Of a DNA stretch of 5,414 nt, positions 1 to 5,362 are shown one piece after another (the first letter of the stretch is position 1; every line of letters begins with the position of its first letter). Below the pieces are notes generated by a model that was not told where the DNA came from, searched no databases, and saw only the letters and a list, made by a program, of their open reading frames with translations. Origin of the DNA: WJMT01 sp041686095 (GTDB taxonomy: Bacteria > Acidobacteriota > Aminicenantia > Aminicenantales > Aminicenantaceae); NCBI GenBank assembly GCA_041686095.1, contig JAWLEN010000139.1, positions 1-5,414 on the forward strand. The letters are read 5' to 3'. A program made the translations under genes and the position numbers.

Positions 1-1717
1 GTTTCCGGATGGAAAGAAAATAGCTTTTCTTTCTTCAAGCAAAAAAACAGGCGATTCTGATAAAGATTCAAAAAGCCAGATATTTTTTATGTATGTGGAT
101 GGAGGAGAAGCCTGGCAGGTCACGGAGCATGAAGAGAGCATCCGGTCTTTCAGAATTTCTCCGGACGGTACGAGAATTGTGTTCACTTCTACAGACCCTT
201 TGAGCAAAGAAGAAAAAGAGGCGAAGAAGAAAAAGGATGATGAAGAGGTGGTTGATCAGGATTTCAGAATGAGTCATTTATGGCTCTATGATTTAAAAAA
301 AGATGAAGAAACACGGCTCACAGAAGGGGAGTTTACAGTCAGTGGGCCTCGATGGTCCCCGGATTCCACTCACATTGCTTATGAAACCCGGCCCAACCCA
401 AAGGTGGATGAGAGCTGGAACAGTGATATTTGGGTCATGCAGGTCAGCACCCACCAAGCCGAAAAGATTTATGAAAATCCTGGAAGCGATTCTTCTCCAA
501 GATGGTCTCCAGACGGCAAAACCATTGCTTTTGCCTCAGATCCTCACCAAGGAACAAACACCTGGTACAAAAAGCTTTATCTGATTCCTTATAAAGGGGG
601 AGAACCTGAAATTTTACTTGAGGATTTTGACCTCGATTTTTCGTCTCCCATTTGGTCTAAAGATGGATCGAAAATTTATTGGGGCACAGGGGACCGCACC
701 ACCTATAATCTGTTTTCAATTGATGTGAGGTCGAAGCAAGTCACACCCCTGGATCCACCTGTGGGAATCAATTACCAGTGGGAACTTTCAGAAGACGGGT
801 CCAGATGGGTGTGGGTGCATTCCGGACCTGACTGGCCTGCTGAGATTTACACAGCATCCTTGAATTTCAAGGATCCTGTGAAGCTGAGTGATGCCAACCC
901 TTGGCTGAGAGAAGAGAAGATCAAGTTTGGGAAAGTAGAGGTCATAAAGTGGAAAAACAGCGAAGGACAGTGGATCGAAGGAATTTTGACCTATCCTGTT
1001 GATTATGATCCGCAAAAAAGATATCCTCTTATTCTCAATCCTCACGGGGGGCCCAGCAGCGCACGCATCCTGTCATTTAGTTCCTCCAATCAATTTTTTG
1101 CCTGTAACGGATTTATGGTGCTTCAACCCAATTTCAGAGGAAGCTCTAATTACGGGCAGGAATTTCTCAATGCCAACCGGGATAATTGGGGGACAAGAGA
1201 TTATGATGACTGCATGAGTGGAATTGATTATTGCATTGACCAGGGGCTGGCTGATCCAGACCGCTTGGTCTGCTATGGATGGAGCTACGGAGGATATATG
1301 AGCTACTGGATTGTGACCCAGACAGACCGTTTTAAAGCTGTCTCTCCTGGAGCCGGGCTCCCCAATCTCTACAGTATGTACAGCACCACGGATATTCCCC
1401 ATTATTTGGATTGGTTCTTTGGAACTCCCTGGAATAAAGAGGAAAGCTATGAAAAGCATTCTCCCATCCGATATGTTAAAAATGTCAGCACCCCGGTTCT
1501 GATCATGCACGGCGCTGAAGACAAGAGGGTTCCTCAAGAGCAGGCTGTTGAGTTTTATCAAGCTCTCCGTGATTTAGGAAAAGAAGTCACTTTTGTTCGA
1601 TACCCCAGAGAAGGACATGGAATCAGTGAGCCCAGACACCAGCTGGACCGACTGCGCAGATACCTGTTTTTCTTTGCTGAAAATGTGGGGCTGGAGCCGG
1701 TAAGCGAAAAAAGATAG
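1..1717 (+). CDS. S9 family serine peptidase (acylaminoacyl-peptidase/prolyl-oligopeptidase type), 5' end outside window
   Basis: The reading frame is open from base 2, so the gene begins upstream; about 571 codons are visible and the family usually has about 650-700. The first Met in the window (base 89) lies inside the beta-propeller and is not the start; residue numbers here count from it. TolB/PD40-like propeller blades with SPDG-type motifs occur at about 22-31, 88-98, 138-149 and 188-197. A Lys/Glu-rich loop sits at 40-53. The alpha/beta-hydrolase domain starts near 280 and carries the HGGP oxyanion-region motif at 319-322. The nucleophile is Ser399 in GWSYGG, with Asp478 in HGAED and His510 in REGHG. 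The Ser-Asp and Asp-His spacings (79 and 32) equal those I recall for Aeropyrum pernix acylaminoacyl peptidase. Such enzymes cleave short or N-acylated peptides, with the propeller limiting substrate size. Whether it is exported cannot be judged without the N-terminus. It ends 2 bp from the convergent repeat-protein gene. Confidence 0.95.
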   Translation, partial: FPDGKKIAFLSSSKKTGDSDKDSKSQIFFMYVDGGEAWQVTEHEESIRSFRISPDGTRIVFTSTDPLSKEEKEAKKKKDDEEVVDQDFRMSHLWLYDLKKDEETRLTEGEFTVSGPRWSPDSTHIAYETRPNPKVDESWNSDIWVMQVSTHQAEKIYENPGSDSSPRWSPDGKTIAFASDPHQGTNTWYKKLYLIPYKGGEPEILLEDFDLDFSSPIWSKDGSKIYWGTGDRTTYNLFSIDVRSKQVTPLDPPVGINYQWELSEDGSRWVWVHSGPDWPAEIYTASLNFKDPVKLSDANPWLREEKIKFGKVEVIKWKNSEGQWIEGILTYPVDYDPQKRYPLILNPHGGPSSARILSFSSSNQFFACNGFMVLQPNFRGSSNYGQEFLNANRDNWGTRDYDDCMSGIDYCIDQGLADPDRLVCYGWSYGGYMSYWIVTQTDRFKAVSPGAGLPNLYSMYSTTDIPHYLDWFFGTPWNKEESYEKHSPIRYVKNVSTPVLIMHGAEDKRVPQEQAVEFYQALRDLGKEVTFVRYPREGHGISEPRHQLDRLRRYLFFFAENVGLEPVSEKR

Positions 1718-1719
1718 GT

Positions 1720-2535
1720 TTATTTTCTTACTTCTCCCCGAACGTTTGAAATATCCAGGTTACCGCTTCCTTGTTCTTTGATGATCACGTTTTTTTCCAC
1801 TCCGTTTATAATGATTGAGCCGGAACCATCGTTCACAGTCACATCCCCCAATGCGTCTTTAATTCGGATATTGCCTGAACCATCATCAATATCCACCAAT
1901 CCTTCGATGTCAACAGCCTTGAAATTTCCTGAACCATCTTTCACCATCAGATCTCCTTGGATTCCCGTCACTTCTATGTTGCCTGATCCGTCATCTATCT
2001 CCAGATTTCCTTGAATATCGAATATTTTCATATCACCAGAACCATCTGTAATTTTCACATCTCCGTTGATTTTTCTAACCTGCATCTCTCCTGAGCCGTC
2101 ATTCAACTTTAGTCGTCCCTGTATGTTTTCAATCAAAAGAGAGCCAGAGCCGTCATCCACTTCCAAATTCATTTCATAGGGAATAGAAACAGTGATGTTG
2201 ATCGCCCTCTCTCTGAAAGAGAAAAAATGTGAATGAGGTCTGAAATTACTGACCAGATAAGCTGTGCTCCCTCTTTTGTTCAAACTGAGAACCACTTCTT
2301 CATTTATGTATTTTTGTGCTTTTTCCTGGCTCAAACCTTTGATCACGATTTCTGCTTCTACTTTGATTTCGCTGAGTCCTTTTTGACCGTATACTTTACA
2401 AAAACCGGCTCCGCAGTTGATATCCAGATTATTGATTTCTGCAGAGTCAAGAGTCAAGTCTTTGAATTCCTCATGAGCCATAAGAAAAGGGGCTAGAATC
2501 AAGAATAAGGCGCATAAAGAAATTTTTGCTTTCAT
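1720..2535 (-). CDS. Secreted DUF4097-like beta-solenoid protein with eight DGSG repeats
   Basis: This 271-residue protein has no recognised enzymatic motif. It starts with a signal peptide (Lys2 and Lys4, hydrophobic core at about 6-19, likely cleavage after Ala20 in FLMA-HEE). No lipobox is present, so the mature protein is probably periplasmic or secreted. Residues 21-123 form a non-repetitive N-terminal part with Cys41 and Cys46. Residues 124-268 consist of eight tandem 18-19-residue repeats, each with a DGSG turn (QGSG in the last). Alternating hydrophobic residues in each repeat predict a stacked beta-strand coil, as in DUF4097/putative adhesin or auto-transporter head-like families. 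I chose the ATG at 2535: GGAGG lies 5 nt before it, and an in-frame ATG at 2547 contributes to that same ribosome binding site (ATGGAGG), so it is unlikely to be the start. It is transcribed divergently from the small membrane protein gene at 2722. The function is unknown; cell-surface or envelope-stress roles are only inference from the fold family. Confidence 0.88.
   Translation of the reverse strand: MKAKISLCALFLILAPFLMAHEEFKDLTLDSAEINNLDINCGAGFCKVYGQKGLSEIKVEAEIVIKGLSQEKAQKYINEEVVLSLNKRGSTAYLVSNFRPHSHFFSFRERAINITVSIPYEMNLEVDDGSGSLLIENIQGRLKLNDGSGEMQVRKINGDVKITDGSGDMKIFDIQGNLEIDDGSGNIEVTGIQGDLMVKDGSGNFKAVDIEGLVDIDDGSGNIRIKDALGDVTVNDGSGSIIINGVEKNVIIKEQGSGNLDISNVRGEVRK
1732..2166 (-). repeat. 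Eight tandem 18-codon repeats (DGSG ladder)
   Basis: The repeats cover residues 124-268 of the secreted protein. Seven units are exactly 18 residues and the last has 19. The consensus is approximately [LV]x[IV]xDGSGx[IM]x[IV]xxIxG[DN]. DGSG is invariant in units 1-7 and becomes EQGSG in unit 8. At the DNA level the 54-bp periodicity is visible on the plus strand as recurring gaACCATC/gaGCCGTC blocks, but synonymous and flanking positions differ between units. The array therefore looks old and kept by selection, not recently amplified. Confidence 0.9.
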
Positions 2536-2540
2536 GATTA

Positions 2541-2545
2541 CCTCC
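2541..2545 (-). promoter_or_regulatory. Ribosome binding site deciding the start of the DGSG-repeat protein
   Basis: On the minus strand GGAGG is followed by 5 nt and then ATG at 2535. The upstream in-frame ATG at 2547 directly abuts this motif and has no comparable site of its own, so translation most likely begins at 2535. Confidence 0.75.
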
Positions 2546-2670
2546 ATAAAAAAGATTGCATCGAATGCATTTATCTATTAAACGCATTTCAAGTTTAAAA
2601 AGTTCGTTTTTAACTAAAAAAAATCAGAATCTAATTTAAAAAATTAAAAAAGTCTAAATTACCTTGGTTA

Positions 2671-2699
2671 TTGACAAAGAGTAAATTATTGTTGATTAT
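2671..2699 (+). promoter_or_regulatory. Probable sigma70-type promoter for the small membrane protein
   Basis: A perfect TTGACA -35 box lies at 2671-2676 and is followed after 17 bp by GATTAT at 2694-2699, a 4-of-6 match to TATAAT. The sequence upstream (about 2590-2660) is rich in A and T tracts that could act as an UP element. The expected transcription start is near 2706, giving a leader of about 16 nt to the ATG at 2722. The divergent gene must also have its promoter in this spacer, but I see no comparably good match on the minus strand. Confidence 0.55.
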
Positions 2700-2721
2700 G
2701 TAGAGAAAATAGGTGGCTGAG

Positions 2722-3012
2722 ATGACTTTATTAGGATTTTTATTTCTGCTTTTCATAGCTTCCATTGCCGGAAGCTTGGGTGCTCATATAGCAGGGAGAA
2801 GAGGACTGGGTTGTCTGGCCTCCATTGCGCTGGGTTTCATCGGAGCTCTGATCGGGACTTTTATGGCGAGAGAACTTGACCTTCCTTTAAATCCTTATAT
2901 CAGATTCGGCTCCCATAATTTTCCCATTATCTGGTCTGTGATCGGAGCTGCTCTATTTGTTGCTGTTCTTAATCTCTTGTCTCCAAGGAAAGACACCAGA
3001 GATTCAAAATGA
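2722..3012 (+). CDS. GlsB/YeaQ/YmgE-type small membrane protein
   Basis: This 96-residue protein is almost entirely hydrophobic, with three predicted membrane helices: about residues 2-23, 29-48 and 67-85. The Gly-rich pattern (AGSLGAHIAGRRGLG, then GFIGALIGTFMAREL) is typical of the transglycosylase-associated/GlsB/YeaQ family, normally 80-100 residues long. It sits in the cytoplasmic membrane and ends in a short charged tail (about 87-96). Members are often linked to envelope or general stress, but the biochemical role is not established and nothing here supports transglycosylase activity. I chose the ATG at 2722 because AGGTGG (2711-2716) lies 5 nt upstream. A GTG at 2713 in the same frame would add three residues, but it lies within that site and would leave a leader of only about 7 nt from the predicted promoter. 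The gene appears intact and ends 1 bp from the convergent nitroreductase remnant. Confidence 0.85.
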   Translation: MTLLGFLFLLFIASIAGSLGAHIAGRRGLGCLASIALGFIGALIGTFMARELDLPLNPYIRFGSHNFPIIWSVIGAALFVAVLNLLSPRKDTRDSK

Positions 3013-3013
3013 C

Positions 3014-3338
3014 TCAAGAACAATCAAGTCTTTCAGAAATCTTTTTTATTTGCTCACTTGAAGGGTTTTCCTGCTTTTTATATCTTTCTAAGTACCACAG
3101 GAGAGCTTTTTCAGAGAGGAGATCCAGTTTTGCTCTGTCTCGGATGACCAGATATTTCCAGGGCTGTTGGTTTCCAGAGTTGGGAGCATAATGAGCTGCT
3201 TCTAATATTTTCATGATATGTTCTTGAGGAACAGGTGTGGATTTGAATTTGCGTACTGTGCGCCTGTTCATTCCCCTTTAAAAATGGATAGACCCAAACT
3301 AATATTATGCTGAGTGACAGAAATAAACGGAATTTCAT
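3014..3338 (-). pseudogene. Exported nitroreductase-family gene, frameshifted and C-terminally truncated
   Basis: Two overlapping frames together resemble the start of a nitroreductase with a signal peptide. The first frame starts at 3338 behind a strong GGAGGT (3347-3352, 8 nt spacing). It encodes a hydrophobic leader of about 20 residues ending in YPFLKG, then continues as unrelated sequence. The family signature resumes in the +1 frame at 3271: NRRTVRKFKSTPVP, followed by AAHYAPNSGNQQPWKYLVIRD, the N-terminal flavin-binding region. In that frame a TAA at 3280-3278 lies just upstream, so the shift falls at about 3270-3280, in an AAAGGGGAA run. The ATG at 3271 has only GGGGA directly against it, a poor start. 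Homology-like sequence stops after about 80 residues with LDCS and a stop at 3016-3014, whereas nitroreductases are usually 170-220 residues. The C-terminal half with the remaining FMN and dimer contacts is absent, because the convergent membrane protein gene occupies that DNA. A functional product is very unlikely. Confidence 0.8.
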
Positions 3339-3346
3339 TTTATGCG

Positions 3347-3352
3347 ACCTCC
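3347..3352 (-). promoter_or_regulatory. Ribosome binding site of the nitroreductase remnant
   Basis: On the minus strand AGAGGAGGT precedes the ATG at 3338 with 8 nt spacing. This preserved site marks the signal-peptide frame as the original start of the gene and supports reading the downstream nitroreductase frame as its displaced continuation. Confidence 0.65.
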
Positions 3353-3406
3353 TCTGAGAAAAACTTCAATTAATAAAAAGCCAGAACAGATTGTGTGGTT
3401 TTATAA

Positions 3407-3414
3407 GGGGGGAG
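3407..3414 (+). promoter_or_regulatory. Strong ribosome binding site of the small ORF at 3419
   Basis: GGGGGGAG is followed by 4 nt and then ATG at 3419. It is among the strongest Shine-Dalgarno matches in the window and the main reason to treat the short reading frame after it as a gene or former gene. Confidence 0.6.
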
Positions 3415-3418
3415 AATA

Positions 3419-3607
3419 ATGAAAAATCCTGATACAGAATATAAAGAGAGTAGGCTTATTCATCTACATCCTGCCTGGTATTCATTCATTAAATACTGCC
3501 AGAAATTAAAATACGGAGAGATTGAAAAATTAAAAATTTAGGATGGACTGTGCATGATAGCTGAGAAGGTGAAAATCAAAATAAATCCTATCCAATTATT
3601 TGGATAA
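3419..3607 (+). pseudogene. Small hypothetical protein gene interrupted by an in-frame amber codon
   Basis: From ATG 3419 the frame encodes 40 residues and meets TAG at 3539-3541. The peptide is hydrophilic, with the block LIHLHPAWYSFIKYCQKL (13-30) followed by KYGEIEKLKI (31-40). Reading through the TAG continues in frame with DGLCMIAEKVKIKI and on to TAA at 3605-3607, a total of 62 codons plus stop. From memory, without a search, this resembles a widespread uncharacterised small-protein family with HPAW...IRYCxELxxGEIExLKIQDGLP...AExVKxKIKF. In that family the TAG position would be Gln, one C-to-T change from CAG. The residues after KIKI (NPIQLFG) do not fit that pattern and may be runoff. 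Alternatives are a genuine 40-residue protein, or a sequencing error. No function is known to me. It has a strong ribosome binding site and lies divergent from the nitroreductase remnant. Confidence 0.5.
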
Positions 3608-3780
3608 TTATCCAGTTATTTGTATAGAAAACACAGATTCTATGGAAAAAAGATGGAGCGAGAATCTGATTTCCCCAGTGGAAGGGGCTTTTTCTTTTCC
3701 CCTCAGAAAACGAAAAGAAGCAGAACAATAAAAATGATGAGGATGAAGAAGAGAGTTTTCATTTCAAGCGTCATCCATAT
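3608..3780. other. Non-coding spacer without a convincing gene
   Basis: Apart from a purine-rich plus strand, I see little here. A short hairpin (CCCC 3673-3676 with GGGG 3684-3687, 7-nt loop) is followed by CTTTTTCTTTT, and could be a weak plus-strand terminator for the small gene upstream. With only four base pairs this is uncertain. On the minus strand a 19-codon hydrophobic frame (3762-3703) follows the permease gene. Plus-strand open frames here have no ribosome binding site and simply reflect the purine-rich composition. Confidence 0.5.
3673..3699 (+). terminator. Weak candidate terminator after the small gene
   Basis: CCCC-AGTGGAA-GGGG can form a 4-bp GC stem and is followed directly by CTTTTTCTTTT. 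The T-rich tail fits a Rho-independent terminator for transcripts from the gene at 3419, but the stem is shorter than usual. Confidence 0.25.
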
Positions 3781-4500
3781 CTATTTCTCTTTTGATTTGT
3801 AAAATTTTATGGATAAGGATATTGAAGCCCCCACAATGCCTGTTAAGATAATAACAAGAAGAAGGATAAAAGGAGCAGGACCGATCCCGTCTTTTAAATT
3901 TATGATCCATTTAGAAAAATAAAGAACCGGCGATTTGATAATATTCGCCTGCATATTCTTTATTGGAAAAAGGGATTTGCCCGTGATCAGCACCAGGATC
4001 TTATTCAAGAGCCACATCACTGCAGAGAGGGCTGTCAAAAAAGCAGGGAAAGCAAAAAGAGCTTTTCCCACTCCCAAACGAAAATTCAAAGGAAAAAACA
4101 AAATCATAAACAATAGAGAGAAACCAAGAAACAAAATACCCCCTTCAAAGCTCGCCATAGACTTAAGGTCAATCTGGTTTTCAGAGAATAATGAGCTGTA
4201 AAGAAGACCGGATGCAAAGAAAAGGATCATTCCTATGATGATGATAAAAAATGAAGTCAAGTATCTGGCAATCACGACACTTTGATGACTGATAGAAAAG
4301 CTTGCGATGATTTGTTCTGTCCGGTAGTGGTCTTCAATAAGGGGAATGGAGATGGCCATAAAAAACGTCAAAATCACGGCTGCAGCCAGAAATAAAAGCT
4401 TAGAAAAAATAAATGTGCTTAAAAGAAGCACAAAGAAAAAAGGCGCAGGGATCCAGAATAAGCGGGTGATGTAAAAATCTTTCCAGCAGAGCTTAAGCAT
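3781..4500 (-). CDS. ABC-2 type transporter permease
   Basis: This 239-residue protein has six likely membrane helices, at about residues 15-33, 36-55, 79-102, 120-138, 147-170 and 209-231, and a basic C-terminus. The segment EDHYRTEQIIASFSISHQSVVIARYL (56-81, loop entering the third helix) matches the layout of ABC-2 permeases of the ABC-2_membrane_5 kind, where a cytoplasmic region with a 'LP-S-R/K' type motif precedes the helix. The protein would form the membrane part of an exporter with the ATPase encoded just upstream. The two genes overlap by 8 bp: the ATPase stop TAA lies within ATGCTTAA, and GGAGAG inside the ATPase end serves as ribosome binding site. This indicates translational coupling. 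The substrate cannot be read from the sequence; relatives are linked to peptide antibiotics, lipids or cell-wall stress. Length and helix count look complete. Confidence 0.85.
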   Translation of the reverse strand: MLKLCWKDFYITRLFWIPAPFFFVLLLSTFIFSKLLFLAAAVILTFFMAISIPLIEDHYRTEQIIASFSISHQSVVIARYLTSFFIIIIGMILFFASGLLYSSLFSENQIDLKSMASFEGGILFLGFSLLFMILFFPLNFRLGVGKALFAFPAFLTALSAVMWLLNKILVLITGKSLFPIKNMQANIIKSPVLYFSKWIINLKDGIGPAPFILLLVIILTGIVGASISLSIKFYKSKEK

Positions 4501-5362
4501 TGATCTCTCCTTTGCTTAAAAGAAACATGATGTCATCCAGTGAGGGCTTTTCCATAACAAAATTTTGTCTCGAAAGAGTGGTTCGAACTTTTTCTTTATC
4601 TGAGGTCAGGGCTTTGAACCCATAGGAGCTTTTGCGCAGGCCTTTAAATAATTTCCGGGTTTCGGGATTCAGGATTTCATTTCCTCCTTTCACCAAAGCC
4701 CAATCCTCAAACAATTGGTCTTTGGTCATAGAAAACAGAATCTCTCCTTGGTGAAGATAAGTGATATAATCTGCGGTCCTTTCCAGGTCAGAAGTGATAT
4801 GAGTGGAAAAAAGAACTGCTTTTTTTTCATCCTGAATGATCTGTGACATCCTCTCAAGAAGTTCCTGTCTGAACACAGGATCCAAACCTGCGGTGGGTTC
4901 ATCCATAAGGATAAGGTCGGCATCATGAGAAAGCGCCAAACAGAGTGAAAATTTCATTTTCATGCCGTGGGAGAGCTTTTTAAACTTTTTATCCATCGGA
5001 AGATCGAATTCATCCATAAGTTTTAAAAATAATTTTTGATCCCATTTCGGATAAAACGGTGCAATGGCTGAAGCCGTGCTTTTGAGTTTCAAATCTTCAT
5101 AAAAATGAGGGACATCATACACAAATCCGATTCTTGATTTGATCTCAGTTTCGTGCCGGATGTGGTCTTTTCCAAACACTCGAATTTGTCCGGAATTTTT
5201 TCTTACCAAATTCATGATCAGTTTGATAAGGGTGGTTTTTTCGGCTCCATTGGGCCCGATGAGCCCCATCACATATCCTTTAGGAATACGGAAGGAGACA
5301 TCTTTCAGAGTGAATCCTTTGAATTCCTTTCTGACTTTTTCAATTTGAACAGCGTATTCCAT
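4493..5362 (-). CDS. ABC transporter ATP-binding protein (YtrB-like) with altered Walker A
   Basis: This 289-residue cytoplasmic nucleotide-binding subunit would drive the ABC-2 permease encoded just downstream. Motifs in order are Walker A GPNGAEKTT (36-44), the Q-loop region IGFVYD (78-83, Asp in place of Gln as in YtrB-like relatives), signature LSHGM (130-134), Walker B LILMDE (150-155), D-loop AGLDP (158-162) and switch His188 in STHIT. A C-terminal extension of about 80 residues follows. Walker A is abnormal: residue 41, normally the invariant Gly before Lys42, is Glu, encoded by GAA at 5242-5240 and one G-to-A change from GGA. All other catalytic residues are present. I chose the ATG at 5362, 4 nt after GGAGG; the adjacent ATG at 5365 is only 1 nt from that site. 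The start overlaps the stop of the preceding gene as TGATG, and the stop overlaps the permease start. If the Glu is real, ATP binding is probably impaired; the rest of the gene shows no decay. Confidence 0.9.
   Translation of the reverse strand: MEYAVQIEKVRKEFKGFTLKDVSFRIPKGYVMGLIGPNGAEKTTLIKLIMNLVRKNSGQIRVFGKDHIRHETEIKSRIGFVYDVPHFYEDLKLKSTASAIAPFYPKWDQKLFLKLMDEFDLPMDKKFKKLSHGMKMKFSLCLALSHDADLILMDEPTAGLDPVFRQELLERMSQIIQDEKKAVLFSTHITSDLERTADYITYLHQGEILFSMTKDQLFEDWALVKGGNEILNPETRKLFKGLRKSSYGFKALTSDKEKVRTTLSRQNFVMEKPSLDDIMFLLSKGEINA

Noticed and set aside
1073..1561. 162-codon open frame on the minus strand inside the peptidase gene
   Set aside because: It lies opposite the catalytic domain, whose motifs and triad are intact on the plus strand. 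The minus-strand translation shows no family signature.
1732..2166. CRISPR-like or intergenic tandem repeat with 54-bp period
   Set aside because: The period is 18 codons and the repeats are in frame within a secreted protein. DNA identity between units is low and there are no spacers.
3268..3282. Programmed ribosomal frameshift joining leader and nitroreductase frames
   Set aside because: The change needed is +1, the run AAAGGGGAA is not a standard -1 slippery heptamer, no stop or pause signal follows closely, and the downstream domain is truncated anyway.
3391..3412. TTATAA at 3401-3406 as the -10 box of the small gene
   Set aside because: Transcription would start at or after the ribosome binding site at 3407-3414, and no -35 box lies at the proper distance.
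3620..3802. 60-codon plus-strand frame overlapping the permease end
   Set aside because: It begins at TTG without a ribosome binding site, has low-complexity Lys/Arg composition from purine-rich DNA, and overlaps a well-supported gene.
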